64,000 nucleotides of DNA from NCBI GenBank assembly GCA_002723085.1, contig PBNK01000020.1, positions 1-64,000 of the forward strand. Direction: 5' to 3'. Positions within the stretch are counted from its first letter, which is position 1. Every line of letters starts with the position of its first letter. Source of the DNA: Crocinitomicaceae bacterium. Lineage in GTDB: Bacteria; Bacteroidota; Bacteroidia; Flavobacteriales_D; Parvicellaceae. Made by a program: the position numbers and the translations under genes. A model generated the notes under the pieces. That model saw only the letters and a list, made by a program, of their open reading frames with translations. It searched no databases and was not told the origin of the DNA. This document shows positions 8,798 to 18,376 of the stretch, one piece after another.

Positions 8798-11068
8798 TTA
8801 CTTTTGTTCATCATTATTTGAATTCTTTTCTTTACCAATAGCTGGAGGAATGGCACGCATAAGATTTGGAGAAGATTTATCATCATGTCTTTCTGTAACA
8901 AGATTCATTTCATCAATCAAATGCTTTGCTCCAGCATATTTATCAATAATAAAAAGCGTATATCTTATATCAACTGATATTGTTCGTTGAATATTTGGTT
9001 CAAAATAAATATCGCCACTCATAGCTTCCCAGTTACCATCAAAAGCAGTTCCGATTAATTCACCATGAGCATTAATCACAGGACTTCCTGAATTTCCACC
9101 TGTAATGTCATTATTTGACAAAAACCCAACAGGTAGCTGCCCATCTGATTTTCTAGCATATGGACCAAAGTCTTCAGCTTCATACAAGTCTTTTAAACGT
9201 TGCGGAACATAAAATTCATGATTTTTATCTTCTGTATTTACTTCTTTTTCCATTACCCCTTTTAAAGTTGTTATGTAATCGTAATGTATTGCATTAGCAG
9301 GTGAATAAGACAATATATTTCCATAGGTAAATCTCATTGTTGAATTGGCATCAGATGCTTTGTTCATTCCCATTTTCTGCAACCCATCAACAAATAACCT
9401 CATCCCCCTATTAAAATCGGATTCCATTGCTGATTGTGGCATCATTATTTTATTTCTATAAAGAGTAATAAAATCTTTTTGCAATTGAAAAACTGGATCT
9501 TTATCAAGGTATTTTTTAGAAATTCCTTTTTCTACCCAAGCCTCAAAAGACTCATAAGAACTAAAAGGTGTTTTACTAAAATACTTTGTTGAAAATGCTT
9601 TAAAATCTCCTTTGTACTTACCTCCTAAATTACTTAATGCTTCAGGATGAAATTCTTTTGGAACATCATTATAATACAAATCAAGTACTGCAGCAAGAGT
9701 ATTTTCATCAACAACAGCGTTATAATCTTTATAATAGTCTTTAGCAGAAGCTAATAAAGATGCTTTTGCTTGTTTTATATCATCTTCTGATCCTGACGAT
9801 AATGCTTGATAAATTTTTGAACGTTCACTTAAATTTCTTACAACAAAAGCCAGCACTTCAGATCCAAAAATTGCTTCTTGAAAATAAACACCCGGAAGTG
9901 TATACTTTTCAGTATTCTTTTCTGATTCTTTTACTAATTCAAGGGCCTGACCGTAAGTGCTTTCTAGTTTATTAGACTTATACCAATTAGAAAAATCATT
10001 TTCTATTTTTTGCTTTTTCTGCACAACATTATTTTTAACCAATTGTTGACTTTGACCTAAAAAGTATTTCCAGTAATTACTTACACTAGCATGTTTAGAA
10101 GCATATTGAATACGAACTTTTTGGCTCTTTTCCATTTCAGCCTCCATTATATCCAACTTAATCCTTCGAATTTTAACACGTGCTGGTTGTTCAATATCAA
10201 CAGCTTTTTGAACACCCCATGATGTAAGATAACGATCTGTACTACCTGGATAACCCATAATCATAGCATAATCGCCTTCTTCAATCCCCGCAATAGAGAC
10301 AGGCAAAGAGTGTTTTGGAGAATAAGGAATATTATCTTCAGCATATTCAGCTGGCTTATTATCCTTATTAGCATAAATTCTAAACATGGTGAAATCACCA
10401 GTGTGACGAGGCCACATCCAATTGTCCGTATCTCCACCAAATTTACCTATAGAACTGGGCGGTGCTCCAACCAATCTAACATCGTTGAACACATTATATG
10501 TAAATAAATAATATAAATTTCCATAATAAAAAGACTTAACCTGAACTTTAAAATCGTCTCCAGCCCCTTCAGAATATTTCTTTTTTATAAATGCCATGTT
10601 TTTCCCAATAAGTTTATTTCTTTCATCTTCACTCATACCATCAGTTACCCCATCTAATACTTTATCAGTTACATCAACAATTTTATCTAAAAACCAAACT
10701 CCAAAATCTGCTGGAATTTCTTCAGATTTATTCATAGCCCAAAAACCATCGGTCAAATAATCGTGATCTGTATTGCTATTAGCTTGAATAGTTCCAAACC
10801 CACAATGATGATTCGTAAGCATTAAACCTTGATCAGAAATTATTTCTCCAGTGCAAAAACCTCCACCTAGAGCAACAATAGCATCCTTTAAACTGGAATT
10901 ATTAGCACTGTAAATCTGCTCAGGTGTTAATCTAACGCCGCATTGAACCATATTTTTGTAAGTAGCATCACCTAATAGCATAGGCAACCACATGCCCTCG
11001 TTGGCTTTAGAAATAATTACATTTAACAGTAAAAACAGCGACAGGAATAATTTTGAGATAATTTTCAT
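8798..11068 (-). CDS. S46 family dipeptidyl peptidase, DPP7-like
   Basis: Periplasmic serine exopeptidase that removes dipeptides from oligopeptides, supporting growth on protein. A signal peptide covers about residues 1-22. Catalytic elements are visible: the HH pair in TNHHCGFG (87-88), the Asp in RHTGDFTMF, and the Ser in GGNSGSPV. Counting 25 residues from the catalytic Ser (Ser648 in the Porphyromonas enzymes) lands on the Gly of AMSGDI. That corresponds to Gly673 of DPP7 rather than Arg673 of the acid-specific DPP11, so a preference for hydrophobic P1 residues is inferred. At 756 residues it is slightly longer than the 712-720 typical of the family. The C-terminus carries no sorting domain. 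Confidence 0.92.
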   Translation of the reverse strand: MKIISKLFLSLFLLLNVIISKANEGMWLPMLLGDATYKNMVQCGVRLTPEQIYSANNSSLKDAIVALGGGFCTGEIISDQGLMLTNHHCGFGTIQANSNTDHDYLTDGFWAMNKSEEIPADFGVWFLDKIVDVTDKVLDGVTDGMSEDERNKLIGKNMAFIKKKYSEGAGDDFKVQVKSFYYGNLYYLFTYNVFNDVRLVGAPPSSIGKFGGDTDNWMWPRHTGDFTMFRIYANKDNKPAEYAEDNIPYSPKHSLPVSIAGIEEGDYAMIMGYPGSTDRYLTSWGVQKAVDIEQPARVKIRRIKLDIMEAEMEKSQKVRIQYASKHASVSNYWKYFLGQSQQLVKNNVVQKKQKIENDFSNWYKSNKLESTYGQALELVKESEKNTEKYTLPGVYFQEAIFGSEVLAFVVRNLSERSKIYQALSSGSEDDIKQAKASLLASAKDYYKDYNAVVDENTLAAVLDLYYNDVPKEFHPEALSNLGGKYKGDFKAFSTKYFSKTPFSSYESFEAWVEKGISKKYLDKDPVFQLQKDFITLYRNKIMMPQSAMESDFNRGMRLFVDGLQKMGMNKASDANSTMRFTYGNILSYSPANAIHYDYITTLKGVMEKEVNTEDKNHEFYVPQRLKDLYEAEDFGPYARKSDGQLPVGFLSNNDITGGNSGSPVINAHGELIGTAFDGNWEAMSGDIYFEPNIQRTISVDIRYTLFIIDKYAGAKHLIDEMNLVTERHDDKSSPNLMRAIPPAIGKEKNSNNDEQK

Positions 11069-11093
11069 TTTATATTTTTTAGTTATTTGATTA

Positions 11094-11106
11094 TGCTAAA
11101 AGCATG
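11094..11106. other. Short perfect inverted repeat in the dpp7 upstream region
   Basis: ATGCT-AAA-AGCAT lies between the candidate -7 element (11108-11115) and the start codon at 11068. It would form a 5-bp stem with a 3-base loop in the leader of the message. It is too short to claim a function. Confidence 0.3.
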
Positions 11107-11107
11107 C

Positions 11108-11115
11108 CAAAAATA
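11108..11115 (-). promoter_or_regulatory. Candidate -7 element TATTTTTG for the S46 peptidase
   Basis: Minus-strand TATTTTTG matches TAnnTTTG and lies 39 bases before the ATG at 11068. No well-spaced -33 TTG was found. Confidence 0.5.
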
Positions 11116-11155
11116 AAATAAAATAGATAACAAAATACAGCTAGAAAAAGATTTC

Positions 11156-11797
11156 CTAGTTTTTGATAAGAATCATTAAACCATCACGTATTGGAAGCAA
11201 CAAATTAGTGACCCTATTATCTTCATGAACTTTAGCATTAAATAATTTAAGTGATTCGGTTTCTAAATCATTGGACTTTACTTCACTTAATACCTTTCCG
11301 CTCCATAACACATTATCTGCAATTATCCAGCCACCCTGGCGAACATTATCAACTACAAGATCAAAATAATTAGAATAATTTTCTTTATCAGCATCTATAA
11401 ATACCAAATCCCATTTTTCATGTAAAGTGGGGATTATGTCTAATGCATTACCAACATGCATTTTGATTTGTGATTTAAAAGTTGATTTTTCAAAATAAGT
11501 TTTAGCAAAAGCTTCTAACTCTTCATTTTTATCAATAGTAGTTAAACACCCTTTTGAAGAAAGACCCTCAGCTAAACATAGAGCACTATAACCAGTGTAT
11601 GTGCCAATTTCTAAAATTGAAACTGGTGCCAAAGCCTTTGAAATCATACTCAAAAACCTTCCTTGTAAGTGTCCAGAAAGCATTCTTGGTTGTAAAATTT
11701 TTATGTGAGTTTGTCGATTTAACTCGTACAACAAATCGCTTTCTTTTGACGAATAAGAAAGAGCATATTTTTCTATTTCACTGTCTATAAAATCCAT
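11156..11797 (-). CDS. SAM-dependent O-methyltransferase, family 3 (COMT/TrmR-like)
   Basis: The 213-residue protein has the class I methyltransferase core: motif I ILEIGTYTGYSALCLAEGL, the acidic end of strand 2 (TIDKNEE), WDLVFIDADKENY (metal-binding Asp), and WIIADNVLWSGKV. These are the conserved elements of the bacterial family that includes TrmR, which methylates 5-hydroxyuridine in tRNA, and catechol-type enzymes. Substrate cannot be assigned. It sits three bases downstream of yqeY at the end of the long minus-strand division cluster and may be read from it. Confidence 0.88.
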   Translation of the reverse strand: MDFIDSEIEKYALSYSSKESDLLYELNRQTHIKILQPRMLSGHLQGRFLSMISKALAPVSILEIGTYTGYSALCLAEGLSSKGCLTTIDKNEELEAFAKTYFEKSTFKSQIKMHVGNALDIIPTLHEKWDLVFIDADKENYSNYFDLVVDNVRQGGWIIADNVLWSGKVLSEVKSNDLETESLKLFNAKVHEDNRVTNLLLPIRDGLMILIKN

Positions 11798-11800
11798 TGT

Positions 11801-12247
11801 TTAGTTGAGAAGCTTCTTAACCATGGAAGAAATTAATTGTCCATCGGCTTTCCCCTTCAATTGCCCCATTGCTGGACCCATAACTTTTCCCATATCTGAA
11901 GGGCCAGTTGCTCCAATTTTTTCTATGATTGATTTCAAAATATTTTGGACTTCAGATTCGGAAAGTCTAGTAGGAAGATAATCTTCTAGCACCTTTGCTT
12001 GGGCAAATTCTTCTTTAGCCAAGTCTTCTCGTTTTTGTTCCAAATAAATTTTATGAGCCTCCATTCGTTGTTTATGTAATTTAACAACAATATTTTGGGC
12101 AATTTCATCAGAAATGTCTTTGGAAGAACCTTTTGATGATTCAATTAAAAAAGCAGATTTAATTGCTCTTAAGGCTGATAAACGCAATTTATTTTTTGCC
12201 AACATTGAGGCTTTGATGTCAGCATTTAATTTGTCAGAAACACTCAT
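11801..12247 (-). CDS. yqeY: GatB/YqeY domain protein
   Basis: A 148-residue stand-alone YqeY protein. The family resembles the tail domain of the GatB subunit of Glu-tRNA(Gln) amidotransferase and probably binds tRNA; a stand-alone function is not settled. Seen: the N-terminal ASMLAKNKLRLSALRAIKSA helix, the E-x-L-P-T-R-L-S-E-S-E segment, and the GPSDMGKVMGPAMGQLKGKADG motif that defines the tail domain. Its ATG is on the base after the ftsZ stop, so it is translationally coupled to ftsZ. The ftsZ-yqeY neighbourhood is common in Bacteroidota. Confidence 0.93.
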   Translation of the reverse strand: MSVSDKLNADIKASMLAKNKLRLSALRAIKSAFLIESSKGSSKDISDEIAQNIVVKLHKQRMEAHKIYLEQKREDLAKEEFAQAKVLEDYLPTRLSESEVQNILKSIIEKIGATGPSDMGKVMGPAMGQLKGKADGQLISSMVKKLLN

Positions 12248-13849
12248 TTAATCTACATTGTCATGAAGAAAACTATTTGAATCACTTAACCCAGTATTTT
12301 TATCACCATTTTCATCTTCATTTTCCCACAATGTAAATCTAGATATATTTGAATCAGTTGATTTTTTAACATCATCTAACTCAATATTTCTTCTTTTAAA
12401 TGCTGGTTCATTTTCCATTTCATTTAAACCTAAAGGAGATCTTAATTTTTGAGTAGCCAATTTTATTCTATTAATTCTTTCTTCTGTCATTTCCTTTGAC
12501 TCAACTGATCTTTCTTCTTCAGAAACTTCTTCATTCATTGATTCAGTTACAATATCTGATTTAATTTCTGGTTGAGGCTCATTAAAAAAGTTTTGTTCTT
12601 CATCATCTTCTTCAAGCATGAATCTTATTTTACCATCATTTAATTCTTTTTCTGTTTTTTCAGCTACAACCTCAACTTCAGAACTTAAATCCTTAACCTG
12701 ATCAACAGGCTCTTCCTCTAAAATATATCTTTTAACCTCACTTGCTAAAGGAGATTCTTCTTCAACTTGTGGTTTTACAATATTTTCCTGTACAGGATTT
12801 TCAATTTCTTGTGTAATAATAGTTGGCCTTTCATCTTCTAAAGATATTTTAATTTTTTCTGGCTGTTTCATTGGAATACCAGTGTATGGCGATGTGTTAA
12901 AACCAGTAGCAATTATAGTTACACATAATTTATCGCCTAAGGATTCATCATAACCATGTCCCCAAATTACATCAGCTGTACTTCCTGCTTCGTCTTGAAT
13001 ATGATCAGTTATTTCTGAAATTTCATCCATTAAAACTTCTTTACTTCCATAGGTAATATTAAGCAATACATATGTTGCTCCTTCAATATTATTGTCATTT
13101 AAGAGTGGTGATAATAAAGCATTCTCAACACATTTTTGAGCTCTATCTTCTCCTTCGGCTTCAGCTGATCCCATAATAGCTACTCCACTATCCTTCATAA
13201 CTGTATTAACATCATTAAAATCAACATTAATTTGTCCAGTAACTGAAATCACTTCTGCAATTCCTTTAGCTGCTATTGCTAATACATCATCTGCTTGTTC
13301 AAAAGCATTTACTAAAGATAAATTACCAAACATTTCTCTTAGTTTGTCATTATTAATCACTAACAAAGTATCTACCGCCTCTCTCATTTTCTCGATACCA
13401 TCCTCAGCTTGGGTTCGTCTTTTTTTACCTTCAAACTTGAAAGGAACAGTAATAATACCTACTGTTAAAATCCCTAATTCTTTTGCTGCGCTTGCTATTA
13501 CTGGAGCAGCACCAGTACCAGTTCCTCCTCCCATTCCTGCAGTAACAAAAATCATTTTAGTATTTTTTTCTAAAATAGCTTTTATCTCATCTAAATTTTC
13601 AATAGCTGCATTCATACCTACATCCGGTATTGAACCCGCACCTCTTCCTTTAGTTAAACTTTGACCCAGTGGTATTTTAATTGGCACAGGGCTAATATCA
13701 AGAGCTTGATGATCTGTATTACAAACAATAAAATCTACTCCCTTTATTCCTTGTCGGTACATATGGTTAACCGCGTTGCTTCCTCCTCCTCCAACACCAA
13801 TTACTTTAATAATTGAAGATTGTTCTTTAGGCATATCAAATTTCATCAT
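12248..13849 (-). CDS. ftsZ: Cell division protein FtsZ
   Basis: Tubulin-like GTPase that forms the division ring. Seen: N-terminal VIGVGGGGSNAVNHM, the tubulin signature GGGTGTGAAPV, and the T7 loop NVDFNDVNTVM with the catalytic Asp. The conserved core ends near residue 320. A long acidic, poorly conserved linker of roughly 190 residues follows, rich in Glu, then the conserved end SFLHDNVD seen in Bacteroidota FtsZ in place of the enterobacterial C-terminal peptide. Total 533 residues, against about 383 in E. coli. It follows ftsA after 17 bases. Confidence 0.98.
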   Translation of the reverse strand: MMKFDMPKEQSSIIKVIGVGGGGSNAVNHMYRQGIKGVDFIVCNTDHQALDISPVPIKIPLGQSLTKGRGAGSIPDVGMNAAIENLDEIKAILEKNTKMIFVTAGMGGGTGTGAAPVIASAAKELGILTVGIITVPFKFEGKKRRTQAEDGIEKMREAVDTLLVINNDKLREMFGNLSLVNAFEQADDVLAIAAKGIAEVISVTGQINVDFNDVNTVMKDSGVAIMGSAEAEGEDRAQKCVENALLSPLLNDNNIEGATYVLLNITYGSKEVLMDEISEITDHIQDEAGSTADVIWGHGYDESLGDKLCVTIIATGFNTSPYTGIPMKQPEKIKISLEDERPTIITQEIENPVQENIVKPQVEEESPLASEVKRYILEEEPVDQVKDLSSEVEVVAEKTEKELNDGKIRFMLEEDDEEQNFFNEPQPEIKSDIVTESMNEEVSEEERSVESKEMTEERINRIKLATQKLRSPLGLNEMENEPAFKRRNIELDDVKKSTDSNISRFTLWENEDENGDKNTGLSDSNSFLHDNVD

Positions 13850-13866
13850 AACTTATTGTTTAATTG

Positions 13867-15129
13867 TTAATCTACTTTTTCATCAAAAAATGTCTTAATC
13901 TTATCAAAAAAACTTTCTCTGTTTTTATCAGAATGAGTTCTTGTGCTAATCGTTTCATTTCTTGCTTTTAATAATTCAAATTGTTCAAATCCTTTTGCAA
14001 CCAAACCTACTCCAGTTGCAAATAAGGGAGAAGTAATATTAATGTTAGTGTTAGAACTTAAATGCTCATTTGGATAACCTATTCTTGAGTCCATCCCAGT
14101 TGTATATTCAAATAACTGATTGATATGTTTCAATTGAGAGCCTCCACCTGTTACAACTATGCCACCTATTAATTTTTTTTCAAATCCCGAATTTTTAATC
14201 TCATAATATATATGTTCAATAATTTCAGCCATTCTAGCGCTAATAATGTTAGATAGATTTTTTACAGAAATTTCCTTAGGATCTCTTCCTCTCAAACCCG
14301 GAATACAAACAATTTCATTTTCTTGACTAGACTGTGTTAAAGCAGCACCAAACTTAGTTTTTAACAATTCTGCTTGTCTTTGCATTATAGTACAACCTTC
14401 TTTAATGTCTTCTGTAATTACATTCCCCCCAAAAGGAATAACAGCAGTATGGCGAATAATTCCGTCCTGAAATATTGCTATATCTGTTGTGCCACCACCA
14501 ATATCAACTAAAGCTACTCCAGCTTCTTTTTCTTCATCACTAATTACTGCAGATGAAGAAGCTAAAGGCTCTAATATTAATTCAGCCACTTCTAAACCTG
14601 CTTTTTTTACACATTTGAAAATGTTTTTTGCTGCTGCTATTTGACCTGTAATTATATGAAAATTTGCTTCTAATTGAACTCCAGACATTCCTATGGGATC
14701 TTTCACTCCTGGCTGCCTATCAACAATATATTCCTGAGGAAGAACATGAATAATTTCTTCTCCAGGCATCATTACAAGCTTATACATATCTTCAATCAAC
14801 TCATCAATGTCTTTTTGAGATATTTCTTCTTCAATACTATTTCGAGTAATCATTCCTCGATGTTGTAAGCTCTTAATGTGCTGACCCGCTATTCCAACAT
14901 TTACAACTTTTATTTCAACTCCCGATTTAGCCTCAGCTTCTTCAACAGCAGTTCTTATTGATTGAACTGTTTTTTCAATATTTGACACAACACCTCTAGA
15001 TACTCCTAAACTTGGAGCTTTTCCAACGCCCAAAATTTCTATTTTACCATGCTCAGTTTTTCGTCCAACTAAACAAGCGATTTTTGTTGTTCCTATATCT
15101 AATCCAACTACAATTTCTGGTGCATCCAT
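13867..15129 (-). CDS. ftsA: Cell division protein FtsA
   Basis: Actin-like ATPase that ties FtsZ to the membrane. Seen: phosphate-1 motif VVGLDIGTTKIACLVG, the SHS2-type 1C domain region (EYIVDRQPGVKDPIGMSG), phosphate-2 motif ALVDIGGGTTDIAIF, and the adenosine motif GGIVVTGGGSQL. The C-terminus (SFFDKIKTFFDEKVD) forms an amphipathic helix that fits the membrane-targeting peptide of the family. Length of 420 matches E. coli. It sits between ftsQ and ftsZ as in most bacteria with both genes. Confidence 0.98.
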   Translation of the reverse strand: MDAPEIVVGLDIGTTKIACLVGRKTEHGKIEILGVGKAPSLGVSRGVVSNIEKTVQSIRTAVEEAEAKSGVEIKVVNVGIAGQHIKSLQHRGMITRNSIEEEISQKDIDELIEDMYKLVMMPGEEIIHVLPQEYIVDRQPGVKDPIGMSGVQLEANFHIITGQIAAAKNIFKCVKKAGLEVAELILEPLASSSAVISDEEKEAGVALVDIGGGTTDIAIFQDGIIRHTAVIPFGGNVITEDIKEGCTIMQRQAELLKTKFGAALTQSSQENEIVCIPGLRGRDPKEISVKNLSNIISARMAEIIEHIYYEIKNSGFEKKLIGGIVVTGGGSQLKHINQLFEYTTGMDSRIGYPNEHLSSNTNINITSPLFATGVGLVAKGFEQFELLKARNETISTRTHSDKNRESFFDKIKTFFDEKVD

Positions 15130-15130
15130 A

Positions 15131-15916
15131 TTAATTATTTCTTTTTGAACAAATTATTTGATTTGAGTACATCACATTTAAAGTATCATACATATTCAAC
15201 TCTTTAGGATGTGGCCCTTTAGTATAAAAAAGTCGTATTTTATTTAATTTTTCTTCCATATTTTCAGCATTCCCAAACAAGATTCTATGGTTTCCAATTC
15301 TGGGAATGAGTTCAAAGTAGCCATTATTATTAATGTGAATTTGTAAGATTTGAGATTTTAAGAACGAGTCATTGTTAATTAACTTGCTTATTGAGCATAA
15401 AACATCACTTGATTGTCCACAAAAAACAGTATCAATTTCATTGTTTTTTAAAAAAGAATCATGTTTTATTGCTCCAGTAAATAAAGGCAACTTTGCTACA
15501 AAAGTGCTGCACAATTGCATTTTTTCTCCGTTTTCATCAAAGTAATAGTTCTCTTCTATTTTTGAACTAACAACCCTACCAATAGGAATTCTTTTTTCAA
15601 TTTCAATTTTTAAATGCCCATTATTACTAAAATATACTTCTGCACTCTTAACACCTGAAAATTGAAACATTAAATCTTCAATTCTAGCTAAATCAATTTC
15701 TTTTTTTCTGGATATGGAAATTTTCAAACCAATATCAGATAAGCGTTCTAAAACTTCTTTTTTTGTGATAAACTTATAAGGATGTTCATTTTTAAAATCT
15801 ACACTAATTTTTTTAAGTACAATTAAGTTATGATTTTTACTTACGAAGCTTAATAAAAAAAGAGAACCACTAAATGATAAAACCCAAACTAATATTTTTA
15901 AAATTTTTTTAATCAA
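15131..15916 (-). CDS. ftsQ: Cell division protein FtsQ/DivIB
   Basis: Bitopic membrane protein that links early and late division proteins. One membrane helix spans about residues 7-25. A POTRA-like domain follows (KEVLERLSDIGLKISISRKKEIDLARIE, then a beta strand with the VYFSNNGHLKIEIEKRIPIG segment). The rest is the beta domain, which in other bacteria binds FtsB and FtsL. Sequence conservation in FtsQ is low, so the call rests on topology, POTRA pattern and its place between murC and ftsA. Length of 261 is typical. Confidence 0.9.
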   Translation of the reverse strand: MIKKILKILVWVLSFSGSLFLLSFVSKNHNLIVLKKISVDFKNEHPYKFITKKEVLERLSDIGLKISISRKKEIDLARIEDLMFQFSGVKSAEVYFSNNGHLKIEIEKRIPIGRVVSSKIEENYYFDENGEKMQLCSTFVAKLPLFTGAIKHDSFLKNNEIDTVFCGQSSDVLCSISKLINNDSFLKSQILQIHINNNGYFELIPRIGNHRILFGNAENMEEKLNKIRLFYTKGPHPKELNMYDTLNVMYSNQIICSKRNN

Positions 15917-15918
15917 GA

Positions 15919-17271
15919 TTAATTATTTATCAAATGTTGGTTTATGTTTTTTACTTCTAAATCAATATCACCAGCTCCTATTGTTAAAATTACTTGTGCT
16001 TTTTTTAAATCGATTTGGTCTGTCAAACTGAAGCCTCTTTTTAAATGTTTTTTTGTTTTACAATTAATTTTGTCCAACATAACTCTTGAGTTAATTCCAG
16101 ATATTGGACTTTCTCTGGCGGGATAAATATCCATTAATATTAAATGATCAAGCCTTGATAAACTTTCACAAAACTCATCCAAAAAATCTCTTGTTCGTGT
16201 AAATAAATGAGGCTGAAACACACCTGTAATTTCTTTATCAGGGAACAATTCTCTTACTGAAGAAATTAGAGAATCGATTTCTTTTGGATGATGTGCATAA
16301 TCGTCAATATAGATATGATTTGAATTGTTGACATGTATTTCAAACCTTCTCTTTACCCCTTTAAATGAAGCAATAGCTTTTTTTATTAACGGAACTGGAA
16401 CATCCATTTTTAAAGCAACAAAAACAGCTGCAGATGCATTTAATAAATTGTGTTTACCAGGATAATTCAGAATAAACCCAGTAAGTAATTCCCCATTATA
16501 TTTAACATCAAAATGATAAGAACCGTTAATAATCTTAATGTTTTTTAAACTTAAATTATTATTTCTTAATCCATAAACACCTGCATCTTTAAAATAATTA
16601 GAAATTTCTTCATGAACAATTAATGACTTTTCATTTTTTAAGATTTTCGTGAACGAAATAAAATTTTCTTTTAAAACCTCTTTATTTCCATAAATATCCA
16701 AATGATCAGCATCCATTGATGTTAATACAATAATATCTGGAGAAAGATGCATGAATGATCTGTCGAATTCATCTGCCTCAACAACTGCAACATTATTATT
16801 TGAATTAAGTATTACATTTGAAGAATAATTAGTAGCAATTCCACCCAAAAAGGCTATACCTCCATAATTTGATTCCTGCAACACATGAGCAATTATTGAA
16901 CTTGTAGTTGTTTTGCCGTGAGTTCCAGCAATAGCAATTGTAAAATATGATTTTGTTATTTCTCCCAAAAGTTCGGCTCTTTTATAAATTGGGAATTTAT
17001 TCGTGTTAAAAAAATTCAATTGTTCAGAGTCTGATGGAATAGCTGGTGTGTAAACTACCAAATCAATGTTTTCTATTTCTTTTATAACCTCTACTTTATC
17101 TTTATAATGAATATTTGCTCCTTCTTCCTCAAGTTCTTTTGTCAAAACTGTTGAAACTCTATCATAACCAGAAACATTTTTTTTATGGAATAGAAAAAAC
17201 CTAGCCAAGGCACTCATTCCTATTCCGCCAATACCAATAAAATGAGCTCTATTTATTTCAGAAAGTTTCAT
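15919..17271 (-). CDS. murC: UDP-N-acetylmuramate--L-alanine ligase
   Basis: Adds L-Ala to UDP-MurNAc in the cytoplasm, the first step of the peptide stem. Seen: N-terminal GIGGIGMSALARF for the UDP-sugar, P-loop GTHGKTTTSSIIAH, VVEADEFDRSF, the central DADHLD, and IDDYAHHPKEIDSLI in the C-terminal domain. Length of 450 is normal. Its first four bases overlap the end of murG (ATGA-type overlap at 17268-17271). All three Mur ligase domains are intact. Confidence 0.98.
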   Translation of the reverse strand: MKLSEINRAHFIGIGGIGMSALARFFLFHKKNVSGYDRVSTVLTKELEEEGANIHYKDKVEVIKEIENIDLVVYTPAIPSDSEQLNFFNTNKFPIYKRAELLGEITKSYFTIAIAGTHGKTTTSSIIAHVLQESNYGGIAFLGGIATNYSSNVILNSNNNVAVVEADEFDRSFMHLSPDIIVLTSMDADHLDIYGNKEVLKENFISFTKILKNEKSLIVHEEISNYFKDAGVYGLRNNNLSLKNIKIINGSYHFDVKYNGELLTGFILNYPGKHNLLNASAAVFVALKMDVPVPLIKKAIASFKGVKRRFEIHVNNSNHIYIDDYAHHPKEIDSLISSVRELFPDKEITGVFQPHLFTRTRDFLDEFCESLSRLDHLILMDIYPARESPISGINSRVMLDKINCKTKKHLKRGFSLTDQIDLKKAQVILTIGAGDIDLEVKNINQHLINN

Positions 17272-18374
17272 GATAATTTTCCAATTTCGACTACCTCGTC
17301 TACAATATGTTCTGAAGCATTAGGTTTTGACATTTTTAATAAATTAAACTTTAACTCATTACAATAATCTGTATCGTCTAATAATTTTAATATCATAGTA
17401 ATAAGCTTACTATTTGCATCTTCATCTTTAACCATTACTGCTGAATTATTATTAACCAAGGACATGGCATTTTTTGTTTGGTGGTCTTCAGCAACATTTG
17501 GTGATGGAATTAAAATAGCTGGTTTACCAACAATAGCTATTTCACTTATTGATAAAGCCCCAGCTCTTGAAACAATTAAATCTGCTGCAGCATAAGCTAA
17601 ATCCATTCTTTTAATAAATGCTAATGGAAAAATATTTGGGTATTTATCTTTATTTAATTTATTTATAACATCATCAATATACCTAGAACCTGCTTGCCAA
17701 AGTATTATTAAATTTTCATTATGAATTTTATCAATGTTATTTAACAAACCATCATTAATAGTTTTGGCTCCAAGACTTCCACCTAAAAGCAACACTACCT
17801 TTTTATTGCCCTCAATCTTAAAATGAATTAAAGCCTCTTCTTTTTTATTATTAAGATTTATAATGTCATTTCGAACAGGGTTTCCAGTTAACCTTATTTT
17901 TTCGGCTGGGAAGAATTTAGACATGTTTTCATAAGCAACACAAATAGATATTGCCTTTTTACTTAAAAGCTTATTTGTTAATCCTGCATAAGAATTTTGC
18001 TCTTGAATTAAAGTTGGGTAACCAAGTTTAGAAGCCATTTTTAAAGTTGGGCCACTTGCATATCCGCCAACACCAATCACCACATTTGGATTGAATGATT
18101 TTACAATAGACTTTGCTTTTCTTAAACTTTTGAAAAGTTTAAATGGGAAAAATAAATTTTTATATGTTATTCTTCTTTGTAAACCAACTATATCTAACCC
18201 AACTATATTAAAACCTGCTTCAGGAATCTTTTTCATTTCCATACGACCATTGGCACCAACAAATAAAATGTCAACATTAGAAAACCTGTTTTTTAATTCA
18301 TTAGCAATAGCTAATGCTGGGAAAATATGCCCACCTGTTCCTCCTCCACTAATTATAACTTTTGGGTTTTTCAT
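17268..18374 (-). CDS. murG: UDP-N-acetylglucosamine--MurNAc-pentapeptide transferase MurG
   Basis: GT-B glycosyltransferase that converts lipid I to lipid II on the cytoplasmic face. Seen: the N-terminal glycine loop ISGGGTGGHIFPALAIA, the second glycine loop VIGVGGYASGPTLKMA, LLLGGSLGAKTIND, and the donor-site SRAGALSISEIAIVGKPAILIPSPN. Length of 368 is typical. It lies between ftsW and murC, two bases after ftsW and overlapping murC by four. Confidence 0.98.
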   Translation of the reverse strand: MKNPKVIISGGGTGGHIFPALAIANELKNRFSNVDILFVGANGRMEMKKIPEAGFNIVGLDIVGLQRRITYKNLFFPFKLFKSLRKAKSIVKSFNPNVVIGVGGYASGPTLKMASKLGYPTLIQEQNSYAGLTNKLLSKKAISICVAYENMSKFFPAEKIRLTGNPVRNDIINLNNKKEEALIHFKIEGNKKVVLLLGGSLGAKTINDGLLNNIDKIHNENLIILWQAGSRYIDDVINKLNKDKYPNIFPLAFIKRMDLAYAAADLIVSRAGALSISEIAIVGKPAILIPSPNVAEDHQTKNAMSLVNNNSAVMVKDEDANSKLITMILKLLDDTDYCNELKFNLLKMSKPNASEHIVDEVVEIGKLS

Positions 18375-18376
18375 TT

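Noticed and set aside
8790-8990. A plus-strand open frame of 66 codons opposite the end of the S46 peptidase
   Set aside because: It lies almost wholly antisense to a strongly supported gene and shows no domain, signal peptide or promoter.
13344-13664. A 106-codon plus-strand frame opposite ftsZ, rich in Pro and Ala
   Set aside because: It is the complement of the conserved glycine-rich GTPase core, which gives such composition by itself.
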